Assembly (NCBI RefSeq): GCF_000719515.1
Contig: NZ_JOGR01000005.1
Coordinates: 156,866 to 220,865, forward strand
Length of the DNA stretch: 64,000 bases
Reading direction: 5' to 3'
Source: Glycomyces sp. NRRL B-16210
GTDB taxonomy: Bacteria > Actinomycetota > Actinomycetes > Mycobacteriales > Micromonosporaceae
A program made the position numbers and the translations under genes. Below the pieces are notes generated by a model, which did not search any database, was not told where the DNA came from, and saw only the letters and a program-made list of their open reading frames with translations. Positions within the stretch are counted from its first letter, which is position 1, and each line of letters starts with the position of its first letter. Below, piece by piece: positions 7,909 through 16,247 of the stretch.

Positions 7909-9195
7909 GTGATCACCATCGGCGACCCCGCCCCGGACGCGACCCGGGACCGCCTCGGCCTCCTGCGCGACCGCGACTTCCGCGACCTCTTCTTCTCCAC
8001 CACCGTCGCCCAGATCGGCACCCAGATCACCTCGCTCGCCCTCCCGCTCGCGGCGGTCATCGCCCTCGACGTCAGCGAATTCGAAGTCGGCGTCCTCTCC
8101 TCGATGACGATGGCCGCCTTCCTGCTCATCGGCCTCCCCGCGGGCGCGTGGATCGACCGGATGCGCCGCCGCCGGGTCCTCATCGTCAGCGACCTCGTGC
8201 GCGCCGCCGTGCTCTTCACCGTCCCGATCGCCTGGTGGACCGACACGCTCACCATCTGGCAGCTCTACGCGGTCGCCTTCACCATCGGCGTCTTCACCGT
8301 GTTCTTCGACGTCTCCTACCAGAGCTACCTGCCGCACCTCGTCGGCCGCGAAGGCCTGGTCGAAGGCAACGCGAAGCTCGAGACCGTGCGCGCGACCGCG
8401 CACCTCGGCGGCCCCGCGCTCGCCGGGCAGCTCATCCAGTGGCTCACCGCGCCCGTCGCGATCGCGGTGGACGCCGCCGCCCTCGGCGCCTCGGCGCTGT
8501 TCCTCGTGCGCATCCGCCGCCGCGAACCGAAGCCCGAAGCGATCCAAGGCGCGCGGATCACCACCGACATCAAGGAAGGGCTCGCGTTCGTTTTTCGCCA
8601 CCGACTCCTGTCCGCGATCGTGGCCTGCACCGCCTCCTGGAACCTCCTCATGGGCGCGTTCATGGCGATGCTCGTCGTGTTCCTGCCGCGCGAACTGGGC
8701 CTGACGCCCGGACAGATCGGACTGCTGTTCGCGGCCTTCGGCGCGGGCGGCCTCGTCGGGGCGTTCCTGGTCCGCCGGGTCACCGCCCTCGTGGGCGAGG
8801 GCCGCGCGATCTGGCTCTCCGTGGTCTGCACCTCGCCGTGGCTCCTGCTGGTCCCGGCGGCCGAACCCGGCTGGAGGATCGTCCTGGCCGCCTTCGGCAT
8901 GGCGATGGTCAGCCTCGGCGGCGTGGTCTACAACGTCACGCAGGTGAGCTTCCGCCAGCGCCTGACGCCCGACCGGATGCTCGGGCGCATGAACGCCACC
9001 GTCCGCTTCCTCGTGTTCGGGGCCAGCGCGATCGGCGCGTTCCTCGGCGGCGGACTCGGCCAGTTCCTCGGCGCGAGAGCCACGCTGTGGATCACCGCGG
9101 CGGGGCTCTGCCTGGTGTTCCTGCCGGTCTTCCTCTCCCCGCTGCGGAACATGCGCGACCTCCCGCAGCCCGAACCCGAACCCGCGGCGGCCTGA
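7909..9195 (+). CDS. MFS transporter (drug/efflux type)
   Basis: Predicted 428-residue inner-membrane permease with about 12 hydrophobic segments. The loop between segments 2 and 3 holds AGAWIDRMRRRRVLI, the MFS motif A region, and the mid-protein cytoplasmic loop contains RRREPKPEA. Similar proteins export macrolides or other small molecules. The GTG at 7909 is preferred to a TTG at 7891 because the AATACT box ends 7 bases before it and the TTG lies inside the operator dyad; transcription would then begin at or next to the start codon. Divergent from and probably repressed by the ArsR-type regulator. Confidence 0.88.
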   Translation: MITIGDPAPDATRDRLGLLRDRDFRDLFFSTTVAQIGTQITSLALPLAAVIALDVSEFEVGVLSSMTMAAFLLIGLPAGAWIDRMRRRRVLIVSDLVRAAVLFTVPIAWWTDTLTIWQLYAVAFTIGVFTVFFDVSYQSYLPHLVGREGLVEGNAKLETVRATAHLGGPALAGQLIQWLTAPVAIAVDAAALGASALFLVRIRRREPKPEAIQGARITTDIKEGLAFVFRHRLLSAIVACTASWNLLMGAFMAMLVVFLPRELGLTPGQIGLLFAAFGAGGLVGAFLVRRVTALVGEGRAIWLSVVCTSPWLLLVPAAEPGWRIVLAAFGMAMVSLGGVVYNVTQVSFRQRLTPDRMLGRMNATVRFLVFGASAIGAFLGGGLGQFLGARATLWITAAGLCLVFLPVFLSPLRNMRDLPQPEPEPAAA

Positions 9196-9209
9196 GGCCG
9201 CCCCAGACC

Positions 9210-9272
9210 GGGTCCGCCCGGCGGCAATGCCGATCGATGCCTCGTCGGCGCCTGCGGCCGCCGGGCGGACCC
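9210..9272. terminator. bidirectional terminator-like hairpin
   Basis: A 16-bp perfect stem (GGGTCCGCCCGGCGGC at 9210-9225 with its complement at 9257-9272) and a 31-base loop lie between the convergent MFS and DUF4267 genes. There is no T run, as is common in high-GC actinobacteria. Confidence 0.6.
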
Positions 9273-9277
9273 TTCCC

Positions 9278-9688
9278 TCACGCCGGGACCGGCGCCGCCT
9301 CCGCGCGGCGGGCGACCTGGATCTGGAGCAGCCCGGCGGCGACCACCAGCACCGCCGTCGCGTAGTGGACGCCGAAGGCGATGGCGGCGTCGCCGCCGTG
9401 GGCGAGGATGAGCGTGCCGTCGCCGAGGGGGATGAGCGCCTCGCACAGCAGGGCCCAGCCGAGCGCCCGGCGCTGGCCGAGGGCCAAGAGCGTCAGCGGC
9501 AGGATGCCGGTGACGATGTCGCGGACGCCCTTGACGGTGAGGATCTGGGCCTCTTCTCCGGTGGGCCAGGCCGCGAAGCCGAAGCCCGCGCCGGTGGCGG
9601 CGGGTGCGAAGACGTAGGACAGGCCGACGTAGATGATGCCGAGGGCGACGATGAAGGTGAGGACGTTGGCGGTGATCTTGCGGGCCAC
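9278..9688 (-). CDS. DUF4267-type small membrane protein
   Basis: Predicted 136-residue membrane protein with four hydrophobic segments: TANVLTFIVALGIIYVGLSY near the start, a DIVTGILPLTLLALG segment, and two closer to the C-terminus ending with ATAVLVVAAGLLQIQ. The family has no known biochemical role. The GTG at 9688 is chosen because AAGGAG lies 6 bases before it; a TTG 18 bases upstream would place the ribosome-binding site inside the gene. It is divergent from a TetR-family gene, and TetR-like operators fill the gap, so it is probably the regulator's target. Confidence 0.72.
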   Translation of the reverse strand: MARKITANVLTFIVALGIIYVGLSYVFAPAATGAGFGFAAWPTGEEAQILTVKGVRDIVTGILPLTLLALGQRRALGWALLCEALIPLGDGTLILAHGGDAAIAFGVHYATAVLVVAAGLLQIQVARRAEAAPVPA

Positions 9689-9706
9689 GGGGGTCTCCTT
9701 ATTCAA

Positions 9707-9780
9707 GCTAGAAAAACTAGCATTGCTAGAACGAGTTCGAAACTACCATAGCCGCGCTCGAATTTCTAGCGCTGCTAGAA
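9707..9780. promoter_or_regulatory. cluster of CTAGC/GCTAG half-sites, TetR operators
   Basis: Five GCTAG/CTAGC half-sites occur in 74 bases. The best pair is TTCTAGC-GCT-GCTAGAA (9764-9780), overlapping the TAGAAT box (9776-9781) of the TetR gene. A second, CTAGC-ATT-GCTAG (9717-9729), has the same 3-base spacer, and GCTAG-N5-CTAGC (9707-9721) overlaps it on the side of the DUF4267 gene. Confidence 0.75.
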
Positions 9781-9788
9781 TAACGAGC

Positions 9789-10361
9789 ATGGTCATGCAG
9801 CAGCGCCGCGAACGCGAACGGTCCCAACGCGAAGCGCTCATCGTCAGCGCCGCCCGCGCCATGGCCGAGGCCGACGGCTGGCCGTCGGTGACCGTCCGCA
9901 AGCTCGCCGAGCGGATCGAGTACAGCCAGCCGGTCCTCTACAGCCACTTCGCCGGCCGCGGCGCGATCATCGACGCGGTCGCCCTCCAGGGCTTCGTCGA
10001 GATCGCCGAGGCGCTGCGCCTCGCCAGGACCTCGGCGGCCCCGGGGACCGAGCTCGAAGCGGTCGCGCGGGCCTACCTCGACTTCGCCGCCGCGAACCCG
10101 GCGCTGTTCGAGGCCATGTTCACCCTCGCCGAAGGCCTGCCGTTCGGACCCGACGCGCCCGCGTCCCTCAAGGCCGGGTTCGACGAGCTGCACGCGGTGT
10201 TCGCGCCGCTCGCGGGGGAGGAGGACGACCCGGAGGCCCTCACCGAGACCGGTTGGGCCGCCGTCCACGGCCTCACCGCCCTCGACCGCGGCGGCCGCCT
10301 GCGCCCGGACCTGCGCGCCGAGCGCCTGGCGATCCTGGTGCGGCGCTTCACAGGAAGATGA
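9789..10361 (+). CDS. TetR-family transcriptional regulator
   Basis: Predicted 190-residue dimeric repressor. Residues about 8-60 form the TetR helix-turn-helix with TVRKLAERIEYSQPVLYSHF, where the second helix binds DNA. The C-terminal domain is Ala/Leu-rich and of the usual ligand-binding, dimer-forming type. The ATG at 9789 follows TAGAAT by 7 bases with no ribosome-binding site, so translation is probably leaderless; the frame is open upstream but would run across the operators. It likely represses itself and the divergent DUF4267 gene through the CTAGC sites. Confidence 0.87.
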   Translation: MVMQQRRERERSQREALIVSAARAMAEADGWPSVTVRKLAERIEYSQPVLYSHFAGRGAIIDAVALQGFVEIAEALRLARTSAAPGTELEAVARAYLDFAAANPALFEAMFTLAEGLPFGPDAPASLKAGFDELHAVFAPLAGEEDDPEALTETGWAAVHGLTALDRGGRLRPDLRAERLAILVRRFTGR

Positions 10362-10370
10362 TCACCGGCC

Positions 10371-10397
10371 TGTCACCTTTCCCGCCTCCCGCGGGTC
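10371..10397 (+). promoter_or_regulatory. possible ECF41-type promoter
   Basis: TGTCAC at 10371-10376 matches the -35 reported for ECF41 sigma factors, and GGTC at 10394-10397, 17 bases later, is close to the CGTC -10. It precedes the sigma-factor gene, which would fit self-activation. The -10 match is imperfect. Confidence 0.4.
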
Positions 10398-10428
10398 AAG
10401 AGAGCGAACCGACCCCGACGGAGGACCC

Positions 10429-11292
10429 ATGAGCGACGAATTCACCGTGCAGCGCTTCGAGGAGCACCGCGAGCACTTGCGGGCCGTGGCCTACCGGATG
10501 CTCGGCAGCTCCAGCGAGGCCGACGACGCCGTGCAGGAGACCTGGATGCGCTTCGCCCGCACCGACACCGCCGACGTGGAGAACCTGCGCGGCTGGCTCA
10601 CCACCGTCGTCTCCCGCATCTGCCTGAACCTGCTGCGCTCGCGCCGGACCCGCCGCGAGGACGCCCTCGACGCCGAACCGCCGCAGATCGCGGCGAGCGA
10701 CCCGGAGGCCGACGCGGTCATGGCCGACTCGGTCGGCCTCGCCCTCCAGGTGGTCCTCGACTCGCTCAACCCCGCCGAGCGCCTGGCGTTCGTGCTGCAC
10801 GACCTCTTCGGCGTGCCCTTCGACCGGATCGCGCAGGTCCTCGACCGCACGCCCGAGGCCACCCGCCAACTCGCCAGCCGCGCCCGCCGCCACGTGCGGG
10901 AAGGCCGCAAACGCGAAGGCGGCACGGACTCGAGGCAGCAGAAGACCGTCGTCGAGGCCTTCCTCGCCGCCGCGCGCGAGGGCCGCTTCGAAGACCTCCT
11001 CGAGGTGCTCGACCCCGACATCGTCGTGGTCGCCGACGAGGCCGCCGTCGCCACCGGCTTCGGCGGACGCGAGGTGCTGGGCGCCAAGGCGGTCGCCGAA
11101 CTCTTCAACGGCAAGGCCGCCGCGGCCGTCCCGGTCCTCATCGACGGTTCCGCAGGGGCAATGTGGGCGCCGGGCGGCAAGCCGAGGTCAGTCCTGGCGT
11201 TCACGATCGCCGAAGGCCGCATCGCGGGGATCGCCATCACGAACGACCCCGAGACCATCGCGACCCTCGAACTGGAGACCTTTGAGAGCTGA
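10429..11292 (+). CDS. ECF sigma factor of the ECF41 (SigJ-like) type with SnoaL-like tail
   Basis: Predicted 287-residue sigma factor. Residues about 8-75 are region 2 (EADDAVQETWMRF), residues about 108-160 region 4 (RLAFVLHDLFGVPFDRIAQV and the following recognition helix). About 115 extra residues form a SnoaL/NTF2-like domain, which in ECF41 members tunes sigma activity and replaces a separate anti-sigma factor. The start has GGAGG 5 bases upstream. ECF41 genes often sit beside a redox or decarboxylase partner; none is adjacent here. The gene ends next to the 2-kb repeat array, so its transcript may run into the array. Confidence 0.86.
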   Translation: MSDEFTVQRFEEHREHLRAVAYRMLGSSSEADDAVQETWMRFARTDTADVENLRGWLTTVVSRICLNLLRSRRTRREDALDAEPPQIAASDPEADAVMADSVGLALQVVLDSLNPAERLAFVLHDLFGVPFDRIAQVLDRTPEATRQLASRARRHVREGRKREGGTDSRQQKTVVEAFLAAAREGRFEDLLEVLDPDIVVVADEAAVATGFGGREVLGAKAVAELFNGKAAAAVPVLIDGSAGAMWAPGGKPRSVLAFTIAEGRIAGIAITNDPETIATLELETFES

Positions 11293-11343
11293 GCCCCCGC
11301 CGGAGTCGAGGCCGCCCGGAACCTCCGGCCCGCGCTGACGGCC

Positions 11344-13397
11344 ACGTACGGACGCCGCTGCGGCGCGCCTCTAGGGCCGCTCACTGCCGCGCTGCGCGCC
11401 TTTGGGCCGTTCCCTGCCGCGGTGGCAGGCGGCCGTCGCCGGGCCGTGCCGATCGGCTCGCGGGGCACCGGCCGCGCCGGGACGCCGCTTGGCCCGCTCT
11501 TCTCGGACCGCTCACCGTTGCGGCGCCAGGCGGCTGCCATCGGTTCGCGTTGACCGGTTCGGAGGGCACCTCGGCGCGCCGAGGCGCCACGCTGTGCGAC
11601 TTTGGGTCGCTTACTGTCGCGCCGGCAGGTGACCGTCGTCGGGCCGTGAGCCGATCGGTTCGGAGAGCTCCCCGTGGCGTCGGGACGCCGCGGGGAGCTC
11701 TTCCCGGTCGCTCACTGGTGCGGTGGCAGGCGGCCGCCATTGGTTCGCGCTGACCGGTTCGGAGGGCACCTCGGCGCGCCGAGGTGCCACGCTGCTCCTT
11801 TGGGTCGTTCCCTGCCACGGTGGCAGGCGGTCGTCGTCGGGTCGTGAGCCGATCGGCTCGCGGGCACCCGGCCGCGCCGGGACGCCTCGCCGCGCACCTC
11901 TCGGTCCGCTCACTGCGGCGGCAGATGACCCGTCGCGCCGCGAGCCGACCGGATCGGAGGGCACTCGGCCGGGCCGGGGCGCTGCGACGGAGAGCTCCCC
12001 GCGGCGTTGGGATGCCGCGGGGAGCTCCTCCCGGTCGCTCACTGGTGCGGTGGCAGGCAGCCGCCATCGGGTCGCGCCGACCGGTTCGGAGGGCACCTAG
12101 GCGCGCCGAGGTGCCGCGCTGCGCTCCTTTAAGCCGCCGTGGCAGGCGGCCGTCTTTTGGGCCGCGAGCGGATCGGTTCGGAGGGCACTCGGCCGCGCTT
12201 GGGCGCTGTGGCGTGCTCTTCCCGTCCGCTCACTGCCGCGGCGGCCGGCGGCCGCCGTCGGGCCGCGCCGATCGACTCACGGGACACCGGCCGCGCCGGG
12301 ACGCCGCGACTTCTCGGACCGCTCATCGTTGCGGCGGTAGGCGCCCGCCATCGGGTCGCGCTGACCGGTTCGGAGGGCGCCTCGGCGCGCCGTGCCGCCG
12401 CGCCGCGCTCCTTTCGGCCGCTTACTGCCGCGCCGACAGGTGGCTGTCATCTGGCCGTGAGTTGACCGGTTCGGAGGGCTCCCCGCGGCGCCGGGATGCC
12501 GCACTGCGCTCTTCCCGGCCGCTCACCGTTGCGGCGGCAGGCGGCCGTCTTTGGGTCGCGAGTGGATCGGCTCGGAGGGCTCGCGGCCGCTATCGGGTCG
12601 CGCCGACCGATTCGGAGGGCTCCCCGCGGCGTCGGGGCGCCGCGCGGCGCTCTTCCCGGTCGCTCACCGTTGCGGCGGCAGGCAGCCGCCATCGGGTCGC
12701 GCCGACCGGTTCGGAGGGCGCCTCGGCGCGCCGAGGTCCCGCGCTGTGCTCCTTTGAGTCGTTCCCTGCCACGGTGGCAGGCGGTCGTCGTCGGGCCGTG
12801 CACCTTTCGGGCCGTTCACTGCGGCGGCAGATGACCCGTCGGGTCGTGAGTAGATCGGTTCGGAGGGCACCTCGGCGTGCCGAGGTGCCGCGCTGCGCTC
12901 CTTTAAGCCGCCGTGGCAGGTGGCTGTCGTCGGGCCGTGAGCCGATCGGCTCGGTGGGCACTTCGCCGGGCCGGGGCGCTGTGGCGCGCTCCGTTGGGCC
13001 GTTCCCTGCCGCCGTGGCAGGTGGCTGTCGTCGGGCCGTGAGCCGTTGGTTCGGAGGGCGCTCGGCTGCACCGTGGCGCTGTGGCGCGCTCTTCCCGGTC
13101 GCTCACTGCCGCGGCGGCAGGTGGCCGTCGTCGGGCTGTGAGCCGATCGGCTCGCCCGGCCGCGTCGGGACGCCTCGCCGCGCACCTCTCGGTCCGCTCA
13201 CCGTTGCGGCGGCAGGCGGCCGCCATCGGGCCTTGAGCCGATCGGTTCGGAGGGCACCTCGGTGCGCCGAGGTGCCACGCTGCGCTCCTTTCGGCCGTTC
13301 TCTGCCGGCGGCAGACAGCCGTCATCGGGCCTTGAGCCGATCGGTTCGGAGGGCTCCCTGCGACGTCGGGACGCCGCGCGGCGCTCTTCTCGGACCG
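11344..13397. repeat. noncoding tandem array of about 20 diverged ~100-bp hairpin units
   Basis: An anchor GATCGGTTCGGAGGG (with variants such as GACCGGTTCGGAGGG and GATCGGCTCGCGGG) recurs at 11451, 11552, 11653, 11752, 11851, 11947, 12079, 12171, 12270, 12363, 12464, 12565, 12604, 12704, 12853, 12944, about 13041, 13145, 13240 and 13339. Most steps are 91-101 bp; one is 132 and one is truncated to 39. Each unit has a variable inverted repeat just after the anchor, then CTCC(TTT) or CTTCCCGG, then a semi-constant element close to CACTGCCGCGGTGGCAGGCGG, then a CGTCGGGCCGTGAGCC-like tail. The variable dyad comes in at least three forms: GGCACCTCGGCG plus complement (11765-11788, perfect 24 bp), GAGCTCCCCGTGGCGT plus complement with a 4-base loop (11665-11700; also 11992-12027), and a CCCGGC/GCCGGG form. 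Frame rotates through the array because units are not multiples of 3, and no open frame resembles a protein family. It lies between the convergent sigma-factor and flavin-dehydrogenase genes. Confidence 0.9.
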
Positions 13398-13405
13398 CTT
13401 TCCCT

Positions 13406-14734
13406 TCACTCCTCGGCGAGCTCGCTCAGGCGTATCGGACTCGCTATCGGCCGCCTCGCAAACGCCGCCGCATCCTCCACACCCGCCAGCTCCGCGACGT
13501 TCCGCCCGCAGACCCGCCCCTGGCACAATCCCAACCCCGCCCCGCTCACCAGCTTCAACGACCGCACCGCGCCCACCTCCCGCCGCTCCACCGCCCGCAG
13601 CAGCGCCCCCTTCGTGACCTCCTCGCACCGGCACACCACCGTGTCGTCCCGCGACCAGCCCCGCCACCCCGCGCGCACCGGATACGCCGCCGCCAACGCG
13701 GCCGCGAACCGCCGACCCGACCGCACCTGCGCCATCGCCCGCAACGGCGGATCGACCACCGCCCCAACGCGTTTCGCCGCCGCCAACCCGGCGATCTCAC
13801 CTTCGGCCGCCGCCAGGTCCGCCCCGCCGATCCCCGTCAGCTCCCCGGCCGCGAACACCCCCGCCACCGAAGTCCCCTGCGCCGCATCCACTTCCACGAA
13901 CCCGTCCACAATGCGGCACCGCGCCGCCACCGCCGTCTCCATCTGCGGCGTGAACCCGAACCCGATTGCCACCGCGTCCACCTCCACCCGCCGCGCACTG
14001 CCCGGCACCGGCACCCAATCGCGGTCCAACCTCGCCACGGTCACCGACTCCACCCACTCCGAGCCGTGCGCCGCGACCACCGCGTTCCGCGACCGGTACG
14101 GCACCCCGTGCCGCGCCATCACCCCCGCGTACCGGACCAGCTCACCGGTCTTCGACCAGCCCGCCAGCGCCCCCGCCGGCCTCGCCGCCCAACCCGACAC
14201 CGCCGCATTCGCCTCCGCCACCTCGACCACCCGCGCCCCCACCGCGACCAGCGAGGACGCCACCGGCAGCAGGAACGGCCCCGTCCCGGCCACCACCACC
14301 CGGTCCCCGACCGCGACGCCTTGGCCCTTCGCGAGCGCCTGCGCCGCGCCGGCGGTGAACACCCCCGGCAGGTCCCAACCCGGAAACGGCAGCGCCCGAT
14401 CGTAGGCACCGGTGGCGAGCACCAGCGCCCGCGTCTCCAGCACCCGGCCGACCCGCGACGGATCGTCCACCGCGCCCACCCGCACATGCACCCGATGCGC
14501 CCCGGCGACCGGCTCGACCGCCCACACCGTCGCGTTCGCCAAGTGCTCCACCGCCTCCGGAAGCGCCTCCGCGAACCGGTCGCCGTCGGCGGGCCCGTAC
14601 TGCCGGTGGTACTGCCCGCCGAGCTTCGGACCAGCGTCCACGAGCACCACCGCGACCCCGCACCCGGCCGCCGCCCGCGCTGCGGCCATCCCCGCCGGGC
14701 CACCGCCGACCACCACCACACCGGCACGCCTCAT
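13406..14734 (-). CDS. FAD/[2Fe-2S] dehydrogenase large subunit (HcnB / opine-oxidase A type)
   Basis: Predicted 442-residue flavoprotein. The N-terminus VVVVGGGPAGMAAARAAA is the FAD-binding Rossmann motif; an NAD-type GG.P segment follows in the middle. The C-terminus has VCRCEEVTKGALL and GLGLCQGRVCG, a BFD-like [2Fe-2S] cluster with four Cys. With the two genes before it, this makes the alpha subunit of an HcnABC / opine oxidase / D-hydroxyproline dehydrogenase complex that moves electrons from an amine or amino acid to the respiratory chain. It overlaps the small ferredoxin gene by 4 bases. The substrate cannot be read from sequence. No other cyanide-related or hydroxyproline genes are near. 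Confidence 0.8.
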   Translation of the reverse strand: MRRAGVVVVGGGPAGMAAARAAAGCGVAVVLVDAGPKLGGQYHRQYGPADGDRFAEALPEAVEHLANATVWAVEPVAGAHRVHVRVGAVDDPSRVGRVLETRALVLATGAYDRALPFPGWDLPGVFTAGAAQALAKGQGVAVGDRVVVAGTGPFLLPVASSLVAVGARVVEVAEANAAVSGWAARPAGALAGWSKTGELVRYAGVMARHGVPYRSRNAVVAAHGSEWVESVTVARLDRDWVPVPGSARRVEVDAVAIGFGFTPQMETAVAARCRIVDGFVEVDAAQGTSVAGVFAAGELTGIGGADLAAAEGEIAGLAAAKRVGAVVDPPLRAMAQVRSGRRFAAALAAAYPVRAGWRGWSRDDTVVCRCEEVTKGALLRAVERREVGAVRSLKLVSGAGLGLCQGRVCGRNVAELAGVEDAAAFARRPIASPIRLSELAEE

Positions 14735-14988
14735 GACGGCAGCTCCGCGCCCGCCTGCGACCGGATGTCGTCCCCCTCGGCGACCAGGCGCTGGCAGGCC
14801 CGCACATCCGGGACGCCGTTGACCCGCACCAGGCAGTCGAAGCAGACCCCGATCCCGCAGAACAGCCCCCGCGGCCTGCCCGCGCCCCGAGTGGTCCGCC
14901 ACGCCTTGACGCCCTTGCCGAGCAGGACACCTGCGACGGTCTGGCCCGGCCGGGCCTCGACCTCCTCGCCGTCCACGGTGATCCTCAT
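14731..14988 (-). CDS. small [2Fe-2S] ferredoxin-like subunit (HcnA type)
   Basis: Predicted 85-residue iron-sulfur protein. It has the plant-type ferredoxin pattern in GLFCGIGVCFDCLV plus a later Cys in RACQRL, giving the four cluster ligands. The start is the ATG of RITVDGEEVEA; the longer frame adds 25 residues that overlap the upstream gene and match nothing. Four-base overlaps on both sides (14985-14988 and 14731-14734) bind the three genes into one translation unit. It probably forms the electron-transfer subunit between the two flavoproteins. Confidence 0.82.
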   Translation of the reverse strand: MRITVDGEEVEARPGQTVAGVLLGKGVKAWRTTRGAGRPRGLFCGIGVCFDCLVRVNGVPDVRACQRLVAEGDDIRSQAGAELPS

Positions 14989-16169
14989 GCGCGCGCCTCC
15001 TCCAGCAGTCCCGGCCGGTCCACTCTGAACGGCGCGGGGTCCACCTCGGTCCCGTTCCCGCACAACAGGTCGGCGAGCAGCTTGCCCGTGGCCGGGGCGA
15101 GGCCGATCCCCGCGCCTTCATGGCCGGTCGCGTGCCACAGGCCCGGCACGCGAGGGTCCTCGCCGACCACCGGCAGGTGGTCGGGCGTGTAGGGCCGGAA
15201 GCCCCCATAGGTCCGCATCACCGGCACTCCCGCCAGCACCGGGAACAGCCTGATCGCCTCGCGCGCCAGGCGCCGCAGCACCGCGACTTCGAGCGCGTCG
15301 TCGAACCCGACCCGCTGCCGGCTCGATCCGATGAGGACGGTCCCGGTTGCCGTCGCCTCGACCACAGCCGACACCTGGAGGTCCACGTCCGAACTCGCCA
15401 CGGCCGCGACGTAGTCCGCCGCATACACCTTGCGCCGCACCACCGGCGGCAGCGGCGCAGTCACGAGCACCATGCCGCGCCTCGGCATCACGGTGATGGG
15501 CGCGCCCGCGGCGATGCCGAAATGCCCGGCCCAGGGTCCGCACGCGTTCACCGCCGCGCCGCAGGGGATCGTGCCGCCTTCGACGCGCACACCGGCGACC
15601 GCGCCACGCGAGAGCACCAGGCCGTGCGCCTCGGTGCCCCCGCGCACCTCGCCGCCCCTGGCCCGGACCGCCGCCAGGAGCGCGGTCGCGGCCAGCACCG
15701 GCTGCAACTGCGCGTCACCGGGATAGCTCGCGGCGGCCCGCACCGCCTCCGTCAGATGCGGTTCCAAGTTCCGCGCCTCGTCGGGCTCCAAGTCGATCGC
15801 CTCGACGCCCGCGGCGCGCTGCGCCGCGGTGAGCGCCGCGAGCGGTGCGGCGGCGGCCTCGTCGGTGGCGACCACCAAGCCGCCCTTCGGTTCCCATTCG
15901 GCCTCCGCGGCCTCGCCGATCTCCTCCCGCAGGGACGTCAGCAGCTCCGGCCAGCGCCTGCGCGAGGCGATCGCCAGTTCGAGTTCGGGTCCGGGCGCCT
16001 TGTCGGAGAGGAGCACGTTGCCCTCACCGGAAGCGGTCGTCCCCGTCGCCGCGGCGCCGCGGTCGAGGACCAGGACGCGCAGGCCCGCGGCGCTGAGCGC
16101 TTCGGCGCAGGCGGCGCCGATGATCCCGGCCCCGATCACGACCGCGTCGGCCGACCCGATCCGACTCAC
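14985..16169 (-). CDS. FAD-dependent amine/amino-acid oxidoreductase (DadA family, HcnC / opine-oxidase B type)
   Basis: Predicted 394-residue DAO-fold enzyme that probably binds the substrate amine. ADAVVIGAGIIGAACAEALS near residue 8 is the FAD-binding motif, and the C-terminal TGHEGAGIGLAPATGKLLADL closes the flavin site. The GTG at 16169 has GGGGAGG about 8 bases upstream. First gene of the three-gene operon on the minus strand; the next gene overlaps by 4 bases. The set could oxidise glycine to cyanide as HcnABC does, or an opine, D-proline or sarcosine; sequence alone does not decide. Confidence 0.8.
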   Translation of the reverse strand: MSRIGSADAVVIGAGIIGAACAEALSAAGLRVLVLDRGAAATGTTASGEGNVLLSDKAPGPELELAIASRRRWPELLTSLREEIGEAAEAEWEPKGGLVVATDEAAAAPLAALTAAQRAAGVEAIDLEPDEARNLEPHLTEAVRAAASYPGDAQLQPVLAATALLAAVRARGGEVRGGTEAHGLVLSRGAVAGVRVEGGTIPCGAAVNACGPWAGHFGIAAGAPITVMPRRGMVLVTAPLPPVVRRKVYAADYVAAVASSDVDLQVSAVVEATATGTVLIGSSRQRVGFDDALEVAVLRRLAREAIRLFPVLAGVPVMRTYGGFRPYTPDHLPVVGEDPRVPGLWHATGHEGAGIGLAPATGKLLADLLCGNGTEVDPAPFRVDRPGLLEEARA

Positions 16170-16247
16170 CCCGCACCTCCCCGCGTCCGGCAGGACAGCC
16201 GACAGTATGCCCGACCGAAACGGCTCGAATCCGGGACCGGGCCGGAT

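Noticed and set aside
7891..7909. TTG start for the MFS gene
   Set aside because: It lies inside the operator dyad and before the predicted transcription start.
11381..13185. Long open frames through the array as repetitive proteins
   Set aside because: Unit length near 100 is not a multiple of 3, so the reading frame shifts each unit. Frames are open on both strands because of high GC, have Arg/Pro-rich composition and no ribosome-binding sites.
11344..13397. CRISPR array
   Set aside because: Repeats are long (~100 bases), diverged and contiguous, without identical repeats separated by unique spacers. No cas gene is in the window.
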